Shown here piece after piece: positions 42,780-55,945 of a DNA stretch of 64,000 nucleotides. The stretch's first letter is position 1. The number at the start of each line of letters is the position of its first letter. The translations under genes were made by a program, and so were the position numbers. Location: positions 10,542,501 to 10,606,500 of the forward strand of contig OX387200.1 of NCBI GenBank assembly GCA_947561715.1, read 5' to 3'. Below the pieces are notes generated by a model. It was not told the origin of the DNA, did not search any database, and saw nothing but the letters and a program-made list of their open reading frames with translations. Origin of the DNA: Ascidia mentula. Taxonomy: Eukaryota; Chordata; Ascidiacea; Phlebobranchia; Ascidiidae.

Positions 42780-44536
42780 ATTTCCTATCAATCATATACA
42801 GTTGTACGTTTGTTAAAACTATATGACCAACTCTTTTGAACCACAGTCCGCGGCAGTTCGCAATAACTTCATAGCACTTGTGGTACAAATTGTTCCAGCA
42901 AACACAACTACCGCATTTGACACCCCGTATGATAATAAATTGTTTAAATGTTTCACACATCATGTAGCTCTAAGGATGTGTAAGGTTTCAACCTCACCAG
43001 CAAACCGTTGTATCCGAATAAACAGTATATTATCAGGCTATGGGAATAAATCCCAAGCCGGCGAATAGCTTTGAGTCTCAGTAATAATAGCAGTGTAACA
43101 GTAATACGATGAAACAAGTAGAATCGAATGGAATCAAATAGAATCAAATAGAATGGATTTACCGGTCTAAACTGGGCCATTTAAAGCTCTCCGTACTGAG
43201 AGCTGATTGGTCAATAATGTCACGTGATATCACGAACCGCTCGAAGTAATATAATACAAGAACATAGGTGTGATGTGACCTAGGCATAGGAGAACATTTT
43301 ATGTGGTAAACAGGATGTTGAATGAATCACTTTACTCGAGAATATTCGATGGCTAAATCATTTGGGTCACATTATGGGATTATGCAGTACATGTGCAAAG
43401 CTGCGCGCAAAACATTACGCAATTCAAGCACTGGTTTCTGTGACGTATGTTACACATGTCTCCTTTCTTGCGCAGTGGTTCATAACTTCTTTTTATGTCA
43501 TTTCCCACTTTCAGTTTGAACTGAATCCTTATTTCCCACTAGGCTATTTAAATTTTTTAATCAAGAATTTAATGATTTCCTTTTCGCTATTCCAGTTACA
43601 CTAGTTTAACTTTTTCGACCGCATGGTAGCCTATATAACCAATTGGCAATAAGTGTAGCCTACGACATACAATGAATACAGATATTTCTTCTACTTCTGT
43701 TGTATATTTCGGTGCTGACTAATTACCCACACACAACCCTATAACTTCCCACCGGTGGTACAGATCTGGCACTTCAGCGTATTCATGGTTCCAAATTCGC
43801 GTCATAAATGGGTCTGACGCCATAATGTTCTTCTATAAAACGCGTGTAGCGCAGCGTGCCATAAACCGAAAATTTTCGTTTCGCCAAAGAAAGAAAAATC
43901 TAGAATTAACTGCAACTAGCGCTTCTTGCAGCTACGTGCGCTTTTGCTTCCTCGTTAGTGAGGAAAATCGCAGCACGTGGAACAAAATACTCAAAATCAA
44001 ATAATTTTCCCAATTCTAAATCCAACTACTTTATGTTTCCTGTTCCAGCTTACTACCTTCTTTTGAACAAAGTTTCAACAACAAAAAATGGGTTCAGGCC
44101 TTTTACACCAATAGCTTTAGTTTCATTTTTTTACAATTGCCATTATTGCAAACTGAATGGAAATTTATTAACTTTCGAAAGCGCAACAGCACAAATGAAG
44201 CATACTTGCACGAATTAGAATGAAAAAGTTTTATGCAGATTTTACAAATCATGATTCATTTTTTCTTATCATCTCTCCATAAACTCCAACATCAGCCAGA
44301 ATCACAAACAGTTTTTCACTGCAAATTGCTGGGTGCAAGTTCCTAACAATATTTGCCATATTTAGCTGACATCTCACACTGAAAGTATAAGCTAATGAAC
44401 AGGCATTTGAAATCTTTTGCTTCACTCGGTGCTGGATGGGAGTTCCCTGTTAATAACACAACACACCATCATGACATTGAGTGTTACATGCATGATATCA
44501 CAAATGAATGTGAGCATGTTTATGAGAAACAACTTC

Positions 44537-47500
44537 TTACCCATCCGAGTTCTGTGATATTCCTTCATCAATGTTTGGCACGGGATTTGTTTCCACAACA
44601 TTTTCTGCTGATGTTACTGCATTAGTTTTCGTATCTGAATCTTCATCTGTATTGTCTGTGGCAACCCCAGCAGTATGTTGTGGTTCCTCCACTGTTTCAA
44701 CCTGAATTTGTGAAGAATTTGTTTTTTCACCAGATTCTTGAACCTCAGTTGTCAGAGCATCATCGAAGTTGTCTCTGCACAACACAATTGCTGATCTTAC
44801 ACGCGGTCACTTTATATTGCTAAATGCAGAAAATACTGTAACAAAAATTAGAAACGGCCAATAAGGTGGCCTAATCTTATATATATAATATAAAAATACA
44901 ACCTACCCTTCTTCACTATCAACACTTTTAAAGTCATCATCATCTGATTTACTTCCTTCAGTTTGTTGGTCTTCTTTACCATCTTTAATTTCAACTTCAT
45001 CACACTTGTCAGTTTCCAGATTTGCAGTTATTTTTTCATTGCTGTTGGCATCTTCTCCATTTTGTTTTGATGAATCATATAATTCACTACTATTTTCATC
45101 CTTGGTACCAGGACTGTCAGCATTTATAATTGCTTCGGTTTGGAGTTTTTCTTCTGGCTCTTCAGGTACAGCATCAACTGACAGTGCACTTTCAGTTGTT
45201 TTTTCTTCAACATCTTTTTGAGTTAAAGAACTTGACTCGGGGGTTACAGTGTCACTGCTCATTTCTCCCCTTTGTTCACCTGTGAATGCATCAATTGTTC
45301 CCGGTTCAATTTGAATAGGATCTGCACTAACAGCAACCCTTTCTTCCCCATCTCCAGAGTTTGATTCATCAGTCTGTTTCTCATCTGAATTAGGCACATT
45401 TTTATCAATGGATTCACTCGGAACCTCTACATCAGCTATTTCCAATTTATCACTAGCTTCATCCATCTTTTCCTTTTTCAAAATAGGATTAACATCTGTA
45501 GTGGTGGAATCACTAATCAGATCTACTGCACCAGCAGATTCCAAAGGTTTATCACCTGTTACATCCTTATTTTCCTCTTTGTTGATATCATCAACTTGCT
45601 GAGTAGCACCGCTATTTGAATCACCTGCACTGGTAGACTCCAAGGGTTTGGTACTGTCTCCATCTTCATTTTTCTCTTCAACAATAGGATTAACTTGCTG
45701 AGTAGCACCGCTATTTGAATCTACTGCACTGGTAGACTCCAAGGGTTTGGTACTGTCTCCATCTTCATTTTTCTCTTCAACAATAGGATTAACTTGCTGA
45801 GTAGCACCGCTATTTGAATCACCTGCACTGGTAGACTCCATGGGTTTGGTACTGTCTCCATCTTCATTTTTCTCTTCAACAATAGGATCAACTTGCGGAG
45901 TAGCATTGTAACTTGGACTTCTCATCTCCATTTCAGTTGCCCAGTCATCAACTTTTCTAAAATTTTCAGGGGTTTTCATTGGGCTTATCATTGAACCACC
46001 ACTGTTTGGAGTTTTATTTGCCGATGAGTTAGATTCAGAATCTCCTGAGTTTGGGGTCTCTTGGTTTTTTATGGAGACTTTAAGATCAGGATGTTTTTTG
46101 GCTTTTTCTTGTGGCTTTGGGGTGACACCCTTGGGTTCTCTACCTCTACCTCTTCCACGACCCCTGCCCCGACCTCTTCCACGGGAGTAGTTGTTAAACT
46201 GATTTGTGGTGCTCTCTGATGATTGTTCTTGCTCATGAGAAAGATTTCTAAATGTCACAAAAATTGGCAGGTAAAAATAGAAGCAAATTAAAAGAGACAA
46301 CCTCTCTGTGATAAATAAGGTAGTCGCCAAAAAGTAGTCAATAATTTGTGCTACAACAAAAGGAAAGCTGTTTTATCATTTTAGGCATTTTGTAAATATG
46401 TAACCAAACTACGTTCCTTTACAATTAGTTGCTGAAGTTAACACTCAAAGTATTCTTACCTGGCAGAATGATGGGTTTCTTCATCTTCATGAGAATATGT
46501 TTTAGGTCTGCTGTTATTTGGGTTTTGAGTGTCATCATTCTGCGACTTATCTGCAAATATTTTAGGCCAATATAATTTTTGCAAATACGTTTATCGTCGG
46601 TAAATAATAAACCTACGTCCTGCAGAGCTACTTGCATGTCCTGAACCCCTTTCATTTTTTGTCCTTCTTGGTCTTTCCTTTGGTTGCTGTTGTTGATCAC
46701 CATCGTCTAATCCAACATTTTTTTTATTACTGTAAAGATAATTTCACTTCTTTGTTCTTTTAAAAGTTTTACATAAACAAGTCTAGGTTGGTCGGTTTGT
46801 TGTATATGAAAGTTATCTTAATGAATATTATGGCTCTTTTTGCACATATATGAATTGGGTTAACCCGAGCCAGAAGCACTACCGGCTATGTGGTTCATCT
46901 CTATCATTTGGGACATAGTTGGGTACCCAACAGATCAACGTTGACCGAAAGGTACCACAAAGTGGAAATCTGTGTGCCTGCTAGTGTAAAAGCTAGTGCA
47001 ATGCCACAGTCAACAGTTGCACTGATGAGACCTTTCAGGTCGATACAGTGTGTACACCCTGTCTGTGACTTTCAAAGTGTAAGAAGTTACCCAAAGTCGG
47101 CCAATTTCCTTCTGGGTCTTGTGAAGAGCCAGATTTACGATGCTCTCTATTTCTTGTTTGCTGTGGTTGGCGTGACTCAGAATATTGGTCTCTGTAACTG
47201 CGTTGTCCTCTGGGTTGTTGATGTTGTGGAGGTCTGTCACTTTTGTGACTATTCTCACTGCAAGCAGCCAATAAAGACAACAGTGATTCTATTCAACAAC
47301 AAATGTTATTACTTCTTGAGCATAAACAGTTTTCCATTAGGTCTTAATAGCTAACAAATGGGAGTGCTATAAGAGCAGCCAAAACATCCTATAATTAGTC
47401 CCTGCAAATAGCAACCGTTTTTATCAAATTAGGTGGCTTACTGCTTTTCATTGTCCCATTCTCTTCTCCACTGACCAGCCTCGGTGTGAGATCTTCTCAT

Positions 47501-48680
47501 ACGTTCGTTGTCAGCTTGTTCCTGTTGTGTCTTCCATTGTGCATAATCTCGTCTCTGTCGACCAGTCATCTCAACAGTCATTTCCATTTGAGTTCTTGGG
47601 CCATCGTAATTCTATTGTTTTACAATAACCTATTACAATGTGCATAAGTTTTTAGTAACGATACAAATACCCTTTGGTTTGGGCGATCACGTTTTGGATT
47701 GTATTGAAAAGATTTTGGTGGAGGTCTTCGTGGATATTCCTCCCTTCCGTCACGTTTAGGGTCATGTAGATAACCAACAGGATCTTGCCAGTCAGAATCT
47801 CCTTTCTAACAGTAAGGATTTGTACTCCATAAAAATATATATACTGATAACTTCATTTTAAGTTTTTTTTAACACACACGGTATATAGACCTGGACTTGT
47901 CCAGACATCTGTGCTTCCATTTTATCTACGTTGGTTCTTCTTTGTCTTTCTCTTTCTTCAGCCTGTAAGGCATTGTGCACCCATGTTATGTACAATTCCC
48001 AATACAACTCTCGTAAGTTTATTTTACTACAACAAATCATTAACATCCACCAACCTGTTGATTATAGCGGGATGGTTCTTCATATCTCTCATTGTGCCTC
48101 CCATACTTTTGTGGTTGTCTTTGGTCTGGAGCTCTTCTCGGGTTTCCCCTACGTTCATTATAGCTCTGATCTGGTTGTCTATATCTCTGTTGCTTTTGTG
48201 GTTGGTAATCATCACCACCATCCCAGGGCTCATCCATATGAGCATGATAATTGGAGTTTGCTCCTCTGGCTTTGCTCTATGACAGATGGACAAGAGTCCA
48301 ATAAAATTTCAATCACATTTCATGCATAAATTCCAGATCGTTGTTTTTTACAAACCTTCCTAGCTTCATTCTGGGGGCTGTCTATGGACCTTCCAACTGC
48401 AACTGCATGCCTAAAAACATTTTTTGATATTACTCTATATTGCAGGGTATGACATGTTATGATAATGACAGTAGTCTTCCATTTCTTGCCTTCAAATTTT
48501 TACACAATAATGAAGGCTTGCACACACACACACACACATTTGTTTCATTGTCTCAAACTAAGGTTTTACACACTTTTTATCTTCTTCGATCAACTTGTGT
48601 CTTTTCTCCAGAAGTTGATTTTTCTCCCGCAATAATTTTATTTTTAGACTAATTGCTTCTTCCTTCGTTGAATCATCCAT
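44537..48680 (-). CDS. CCDC9-like: CCDC9-like RG-rich coiled-coil protein
   Basis: Starts with a short coiled coil, MDDSTKEEAISLKIKLLREK and following KRHKLIEEDKK (48680 to about 48568). Then come VGRSIDSPQNEARK (about 48410-48356), an RG/Gln-rich exon with YNERRGNPRRAPDQRQPQ (about 48285-48057), ERERQRRTNVDKMEAQMSGQ (about 47960-47890), and the block TVEMTGRQRRDYAQWKTQQE followed by GQWRREWDNEK (about 47590-47440). These blocks match CCDC9 in order, notably MTGRER.EY.RWK and GQWRREWD. After an exon at about 47267-47091 and two small exons, a large exon (about 46248-44906) holds an RG tract, (RG)8-like, then a long acidic Glu/Ser/Asp/Thr-rich tail with a 33-residue tandem repeat. The last exon ends at 44537. 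CCDC9 proteins are poorly characterised and bind the exon junction complex; an RNA-related role here is inferred from that and from the RG tract. Confidence 0.8.
45593..45990 (-). repeat. 99-bp coding tandem repeat in the CCDC9-like gene
   Basis: Copies of the AACTTGCTGAGTAGCACC segment start at 45593, 45692, 45791 and 45890, exactly 99 bp apart. Each unit encodes 33 residues beginning VNPIVEEKNEDGDSTKPLES. The inner copies are nearly identical at the DNA level, so the expansion is recent, and 99 is a multiple of three, so copy-number change keeps the frame. A more diverged unit (VDDINKEENKD...) follows on the C-terminal side. Confidence 0.9.
47015..47070 (+). ncRNA. hammerhead ribozyme copy with one altered core base
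   Basis: A relative of the 42.7-kb ribozyme. Stem I pairs 47015-47021 (AGTTGCA) with 47064-47070 (TGTGACT), seven pairs including two G-U. CTGATGA is at 47022-47028. Stem II is GACCT/AGGTC with loop TTC (47029-47041). Stem III is CAG/CTG (47046-47048 with 47059-47061) capped by GTGTACAC, which can pair further. The triplet is GTC at 47061-47063. The invariant GAA after stem II reads GAT (47042-47044), a change at a catalytic adenine (A14), so strong activity is not expected. It lies on the + strand inside an intron of the - strand CCDC9-like gene. Confidence 0.75.
48520..48538. repeat. CA microsatellite
   Basis: A run of about nine CA dinucleotides in the first intron of the CCDC9-like gene. 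A simple slippage repeat; no further function is suggested. Confidence 0.8.
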
Positions 48681-49753
48681 TACTTACAATTATTTGCCTC
48701 CCTGTCGATATAATTTTGAGTAAAATTCACATGTGTTGTTAATTACGTTGCGACAACGGAGATCAACAGTGGTTACATTTACAAGAAATTATAGTTGTGA
48801 GACAATTAAAGACATAGGACTGATCGTTTTTGTTTTGTGATGGATCTAAAACAATCAAAACAAACGAACGAAACCTCACTGAAACAAAGTTCCCCACTGA
48901 TCGACACAATTTTGAACGCCCAATAACTTTTGATTTTACGAGGTAGAAACATGTCCAAATCGGACCTCGTGAAACGAAGAGCTCACGATGTTGAACAACT
49001 TACAATTTTTTTATTTTTATATCCCGAACAAACTAAATAAGCCACTTTTCCAGAATTTGGCAAAAAAATATTATTGTCCCTTCATTTTCCTAAAAATGAT
49101 CGGAGTTGGGAAATCTCGCCAAAGAGGTTTGTATAGGGTCCCGGAGTAATGGTGGTAGCGAATTTATGCGGTGTTCGCCACATGGTTTTCATGGAAGGTC
49201 ATCCAAAGCGGAGGACCCAATATGGGACAAGTGTGAAGGCTAGCTACATTCTGTGTATCTGAGACCACGATGGCTGGTCCCAGTGTTTGTTTTCACAAAA
49301 ACGAATTAATTATAATTACATGAGTACTTCCTATGGCCGACTGACTTGATTCATTAGAACAATTTCTATGTAAACAAATGCAATTCAGTCACCTAAATTA
49401 CACATTCAGTCACAAAAGATCCCTAAAATTGCTCTTGACAGATTATATAGGCCGTTTCGTCGTGAACGACGAGCAAAATCACAGAATACACGACGTCCAA
49501 TGTTAGCACATACTGTATAACTCAACAACACAAACCAAATTTTAATGTGCCGCTTTACTAACTCACATATACCTATGTTTCAAAAACGCTTTTCTTACAC
49601 ATGAACGTTGCAACAGTAAACTTCACCATCCACATTAAGGGCAGCTATTGCATGAACTCTGGTACAACGCAAAATTCTGTCGGTAATCGATTTAAAAAAC
49701 AAATGACAAAAATTTTATTTTAGTAGGACGAAAAACCTTAGACAAATAATGCG
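48681..49753. other. intergenic region between CCDC9-like and HAUS6
   Basis: AT-rich, no coding region seen. At about 49450-49475 there is a short hairpin (CGTCGTGAACGACG). The stretch should hold the 3' end of HAUS6 and the promoter of the CCDC9-like gene, both on the - strand. Confidence 0.45.
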
Positions 49754-52700
49754 TTATTGTTTCATGGGTCGCGTTCGTTGAAGATTGGGTGTTTGCAAAT
49801 CAATGAGAAGCTCTGAACTCGAACGGGGATTTAGAGATACTTCCTGCAATGTGGGTCTTTCTACAGTTGGGGTCATTTGCAGAAGGTTCGTGTAAGCTTC
49901 TGAAGTCGGACCCAAGTCCACTAAAGGCGACACAACACGTTTAGAGCAACGCAATCTCTTGCCAGAAGTCGATTCAGCTATTGGTGGAGGTGTTTCCATA
50001 AGCAAATCAATCGGATTGTTACGCGCAGAGGACTGCTGCGAACAAACCGGCTTCGTAATCTCTTCCAACGACACTGCAACACAATGTTAATTTGTCATAT
50101 TTAGCAGCACACTTTAAACAATGTATTTTGACGGTAATTCCTTTATTTTAAACTGTCTCCACTAGTGTCACCTTTTGGCAACTATTTTCATACATTTTTC
50201 GTGGAAACGTGATTGTGGAAAATATTTTAAACTGATGTGAAGTCAAAAACCACTTAACTGCCAAAAATACCCTTTAGAAAACTTACCAAGCTCATCACTC
50301 ACAGACACAAGTTTGCCAGTTGCTGCTGGAGGTGTCGAAGGGGGACTATTTTCTGCATCAGAAAGATCAAGGAGTTCGCAACCTAAACCTGATTTGCTCA
50401 AGGAACGGAGGTCCACCCCACTTAGAAAAGACTCAAAGTTGTCAAGGTCTAAAATAATACGAAATTGGGTAAATTGCAAAAAATATAATCAATTTTTATA
50501 ACCACAAGAAAAAATGGACCTGGCGATATATTGACAGGAGAGTCGGAGGAACTACTCTGAGATGAAAATACTGGTGTAGCTGTCCCTCTATATTGAATAT
50601 TATTTTCACATTCAAGACCTCCACTACCTAAAAATGGATTAAAGTTTAATGTAAAAAGCAAATAATGCCTAATCTTGCAACTTACTGCTTGGGGAACTTC
50701 GTTGTGAAGAATTATTTGGTGTTGAGGTTGAACTCAAACTGTCATCGGATAACACTTGTTCATATTTCAGTGAGGTATCTGCCAAATACAAATGTATGAT
50801 ATTTATGTGTTTGTAAGAAATCAATTTTAGGCAAAATGTAGAACATTTCCAGACATTGGCAAACAACAGAAAGCAAAATGGCAAATTATCTGACCTTGCT
50901 ATTGGTCTAAGTTGTTCCACATTGTGTTAGCCAAAATTATACATACCAATAGGGGCAAATGAAGTTTGATCACGCACTTGTTGTAATCGATCTTGTAAAA
51001 TATCTGTTGATGATCGATCTATAAATATGATATGCAAAATATGTGTGTGTAATGTGATTAAGTTTCAACATACAAATATAGTGAAATGCAACCAAAATAT
51101 CACCATAAACACTTGATGTCTTGATGTTTTTTAATGCATTTTAAGTCTTAGCTACTAAAGCCATTATTAACAAAGTTAAATGATATCAACATAAGCAGCA
51201 AGTAATATATTGAACATGATAATAAGTTTTATTATATTGTATCTAGTTTAATTTTGTTCTAAATTTTTTAAAACATTTCAAAAGTCCCAACTTGTTGATT
51301 GTGTATGAAATATAACCAATGTTTTATTTAATTGTACATCAGAATTTTTGTATTTTATTAGATTTGGGATTAAGAGATGAAAAAAAAAACTATATCTATA
51401 TTTCTGCACCAGTGTGCACAAGTCACTAAATGTCTCTGATCATCGAGGAGTTAATTAGTATATTCATCTACTGACAAGAAACTCAACAACATTGTTATGC
51501 AAAGCCCTCACAAAAAAAGCATTTTTTTAATAGAATTGACAATAGTTTGTCATACGCCAGACACACTAACCAGTTGACAAATTAGCAAGTGGTGGAGTTC
51601 GTTGAAGTTTGTCCAAAGAGATAAACGCAGTTCTGTCTAAAAGTATTAAATTTGGAAGTAAATACAAGCTACATGTTAAAACCTAAGTAATGTTTAATTT
51701 ACCTACTACGACTTTTCAACATATAAACCTCCCTTGCTCGCTGTGTATTTTATAATGTTTTTAATTTTTATTGTGCACAGTGCATTTAATTTGTTTTTTA
51801 CCCTTCGTTTTTATCACTACCACAGGCAACTCCGTTGGGCTCTAATCTTGACAATTGCGCTTATTCAACTTACCGCATTTTTCTACTTATCGCAACTTCA
51901 TTTGCCTTTATTTTACATTGAAAATGATTGTAGAAAACAATCGAAACGTCTGTATGAAGTTCTCTACCATTGTATGGGCTATCTTGTTTAGAATAATTTA
52001 CCTAATTGTGAGGTTGAATCTTGGTGGTAAACAACAACAGGATTCTCTGATACATTTTCATTCACAGTGCAGTTCACAATCTGCACATGAACAAAAAACA
52101 TCAATGGTTCCCTTTGTTTAACATACCAGTATTATTTACAATTAACTAATACATGTTATATCTTTCAACTAAATTTATAAAATTTAACCTGTTCAATCAA
52201 CTTTGTCTCAGCATGTTCTTCTTTGTAGGGTGTCCCAGTTGTCGATGGTGGAAAAGGTGAAGAAGGCAGAGATATCGACTTTCTGCCTCTTACTTTAGAT
52301 TGAAAATGAGACTTTCTGTGTATTTCTGAAAAATTTAACCAACACAATATTTATATAAAACAGCAGTATACAAAATTTATATGTAAAATGGAGTTTCTTG
52401 TATGCAATTAAACCGATGTGCAATATAAAAAGATTCATTGCTAACACAGTGTCTAACACTTAAACAGTCCCACTACTAAAATAGAAAATTACCTGGAGTG
52501 AGGTGTTGAGCCTTTACCGGCTTTCTGACATGTAACGTTTGTTTGAAATTTGTTCGTTTATGTGTTCCCTGCACCAAAGTTGATTTTGTCAGCGATGGTT
52601 TTGGTGATTTAACAGTGGGAGATTTATGCAGGATATCCTGAACGGAAATATTCCACGCTTGTGATGCAGTGGAAGTGTCCAGATCTATGCAAGGCTTTCC

Positions 52701-55700
52701 TCTGACGAGGTCCTTTTTATGATCAGGAGATATAAGTTCATCAAGAAACAACAAGTCCTTGTTATCTGTACACAGAAAACTATTGTGAGGAATGAGATTG
52801 ACCAACATAGCGTTATACAATTTTAAATTTTGTCAAAAAAATACCTGCAGGCATCAGATATATTTCAGCTAAACCTAGGGCATGTTGAGGTGAACAAATT
52901 GAGTTTTCCCCCGTGCTTTCAGTGTCACTTTCATCATCCAACGAATCATGTAAACTAACTGTAAATTAGACAACAAAAAGAGTGTATGAGTAAAAGAAAA
53001 GCTTTTTTAAATGGTAATTTACCAACTAACTTTTTTAAGATTATGTTAATTTGCTACAAAGATTTAGTGCATTCCTTTTGCCATATATTATTAGTATCAA
53101 TTAAAAAAAATAAAATAAATTTCTGGTGAATTTAAAACAAAATACGATACTCAAGGGAGGTTTTCAGGATGATATACCCCACATGTGTTTCGATTATATT
53201 CTATGAAAAAACTTTAGTGAAATCATTACTTGCGTACAGCAGGAAATACTTGCAAAACTGTTTCACTCATACTTAATATATTTGAGTACCACTAAAACAG
53301 TTTGCCTTTTTATGCAGAGCTGTACACAGCTTACACAACACAAACCATGATTACCAGAATCAGTTTCATTTTCAATTGTTAACATTTTTCTCTGATCATA
53401 AATTTCTTTAAGTTTGTAAATGTGATCAGCAGTCTGTTGTTCTAAATCCTGTTTGGTAATTTCCAATGTTTTCCTGTAATAAATGCAATAATGATTCAAA
53501 TTACCAACTGGAAAAAACCTAAACAAAATACTGAGATGTGTAACAAAATCTTTGAAATAGCGGTTGAAGTGTGCTTGCAAAATTTAAATTTAATTATGTG
53601 AAAAGTATGAGGACCTGATATCTGCCAAAGATTCCAGTTCGCTTCTGTGCAACTTATGCTGAAGTGATAAAAAGTTTGTGTTGCTCTCAAAATTTGGAAC
53701 ACCATCTGTGGAAATACAAGTCGCTGTAAATTTAACAAGTGATTATAATTGGAAAAAGTTAACAAACCTTCATGAATTTTGTCAGTGATGAGCGCAAGAG
53801 ATAAATCAGCAAGTGACGCAAGACTCGCTAAGTTTATTTTTCCACCCTGGTACAAGCTTGTCCCAACTGACTGAAAAAATTGTTTTATAATTTGAGCACT
53901 TGTGGGTGCTTTTGAGCCTAAGAATAACATATGCAATCCATTCAATAATTTATGTAAAAACACTTAAAGCTATTTTTAAATATCTGCATAGATGAATTCC
54001 TTGTAGATCAAAATAAAAAATAATTTGCTATGTCAAAATCCACAGTAAATACAAGAAACTTTTTGAAAGTTTTCCTAAAACTGCATCATGCCTAAATTTG
54101 ATAATTGTTACCAAACAAATAGCATTTTTGATTAATCTGAATGATAAATCCTAAAAAAACAAAAAATTCAATAAATATATCTGGAACCCTAAAAAAAACG
54201 CTTGAAAAAACTTTTAATTACACACATAAAGAATAATCACTAAGTCACACCTGGTATATTTCTTCTTGGCATTCATCCAGCAGCTTTGCAGGAACTTTTA
54301 CTTGCAATTCATTGGAATCCACAGCATAATGATCTCTTTCACCACACAAAACACTATTTAACACTTCCCTCTGAGGATAAAAAAACAAAGTAAACAACTT
54401 TACTTTTACCAATTCCTTTCAACTCACCAAGTAGGATGTGCTTTCAACAGTTGCAGAAAGTTGATTCCACATTGATCTGGCTGTTTCCATGCTTTTTACT
54501 GCTTCTTGCTTGCAACATTTCTTATGTTCTACAAATTTTCTGAAATACAACAGAGATTAAAAAATCGCCAAAGAAAGTTTACTAAAGAGGTAAAAACAGT
54601 TTTTTAATGCAAACAAAAAATGTCAATTGAAAATTAACCTTTCCGACTTTATCCTGTGTTTGTCCATTATGTGGGATCGAGTTTGAAGCAGTTTCTTTTT
54701 CTGCTGCTGCAGCAAGTGATAAAGTTTGACTTGTTTCCTGTAAAGGAAATGTCCTTGAAGCTACATAATATGCTGTAATCCTATAGTCACTGGCTCAAAA
54801 TGGACTTATTTAGGTTGTGAAATTTGCAATTTGAGAGTCTCTATTGCAGCAAAAGCTTGTCAGTTCATATATTATATGTTAAAATATAAAAAAAACTACT
54901 ACAATAATAAATGTTAGAATACTCAGAAAAGTGTTGTATTTGATTATCATTCTTTCTGATATTTATCATCTGGGAATGTAGCTTGATGAACGAATGGTGC
55001 AAAAACACTTCAATGCCTTGTCTCTGAATTTTGTGCAGTCTTTTATCGCTACTTAACATGGTTGGTTGTGGGATTCCACCCTCACTGACTTTTCCTAATA
55101 AAAAAAAACATGTGTCTAAAAAACTAATTATGTGTTTTTGCCACACAATTTGTGGAAGTACAAAAACTTTCAGCATAATTTGTTTGTTATTATTCTCTTT
55201 TTATTGTGCAAAATATTTAACCATATATTTTTAAAGTTTTAGGTAAATTCACGGTGATGTTACCTGCTAGTGTGAATAATACATAGTTGGAAAAATGAAA
55301 CATTAAATGGATAAACTCTCTTCCACCAGGAGACATAAATACAGTAGAATTAACTTTGGGGAAAGTTGGCAATTTGCTTTCCTGAAAACAAAAACATTGA
55401 TAAAAATTTGGAATACAATGATTCAAGTTCAAACTGTCAATACATATTAGGTGTTACATCAAGCTATACCATAACAAACATAACATGTATTGAAACGTAC
55501 ATCAGCAATTCTTCTTAGCCAGTTGTAACACACTTTCCTGAATTCTTGAGTTGACTGCTTGTTGCTCATGGGAAAACATGTTCTGAAATTAATATTATCG
55601 AAACCTTGCTTTAAGTAAACTCTTCTCTATCAGATAATATTTTTAAAAACAAAACATACTAACCTAAAAAGTTCCTGTGCTTGCTTTGCATTTAGCTTTT

Positions 55701-55945
55701 TAAATAGAAAATGACAAACAACTGAAAAAGCTCTGTTGTTTGGTTTGTCAAACATATACTCATCAAAGCGACAACTACAAAGACAAATTGCAGGGTTACA
55801 AGAAATTTTACAAAAGTTTTAGTATATCTTAAGTATTGCAGTAACATATATACCCATGTTTCTGTTCTTCTGCTTGCACTTCAAAGCCTAGTGCCAATAG
55901 ATTTAAAAACAAGGCATGTTGTTCCTTGTGAACACTGCTGGGCAT
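49754..55945 (-). CDS. HAUS6: HAUS augmin-like complex subunit 6
   Basis: HAUS6 is a subunit of the augmin complex, which recruits gamma-tubulin to existing spindle microtubules for branching nucleation in mitosis. Exons on the - strand begin with [20 protein letters not shown] (55945 to about 55853), the N-terminal calponin-like domain. Then come [20 protein letters not shown] (about 55775-55660), [15 protein letters not shown] (about 55580-55500) and the diagnostic block [20 protein letters not shown] (about 55380-55262). Coiled-coil exons (about 55090-53360) follow, including [20 protein letters not shown] (about 53860). The C-terminal half (about 52960-49754) is a chain of small Ser/Thr/Pro-rich exons expected to be disordered, as in vertebrates. 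The start fits the family N-terminus (KEHLWMYLQALGF in vertebrates). The short C-terminal exons were joined by position and composition, so some could belong to another transcript. Confidence 0.88.

Larger units (their letters stand above)
42494..44536. other. intergenic region with hammerhead element
   Basis: Lies between the tail-to-tail TTC6-like and CCDC9-like genes. The hammerhead-bearing unit at 42667-42779 is described separately. At about 43126-43155 there is a short tandem of GAAT(A/C)AAATA-like units (TAGAATCAAATAGAAT). At about 43868-43922 lies a second copy of the dispersed AAATTTTCGTTT...TTAACTGCAACT repeat also seen near 18.5 kb. No protein-coding exon is recognised. Confidence 0.45.

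Noticed and set aside
44903-46330. Single 475-codon ORF as the start of a separate gene
   Set aside because: Its first residues are intron sequence; the exon begins at the acceptor near 46248 and joins upstream CCDC9-like exons.
46903-47010. tRNA or small RNA upstream of the second hammerhead (GGTTCATCTCTATC)
   Set aside because: No cloverleaf could be drawn and the B-box is incomplete.
48027-48329. Hydrophobic + strand frames at 47911-48329
   Set aside because: They are antisense to clear CCDC9-like exons, whose composition explains the hydrophobic reading.
49450-49480. Possible third hammerhead on the - strand (GACGAAAC after a hairpin)
   Set aside because: The hairpin and GACGAAAC match, but no CTGATGA precedes the stem, so the catalytic core is missing.
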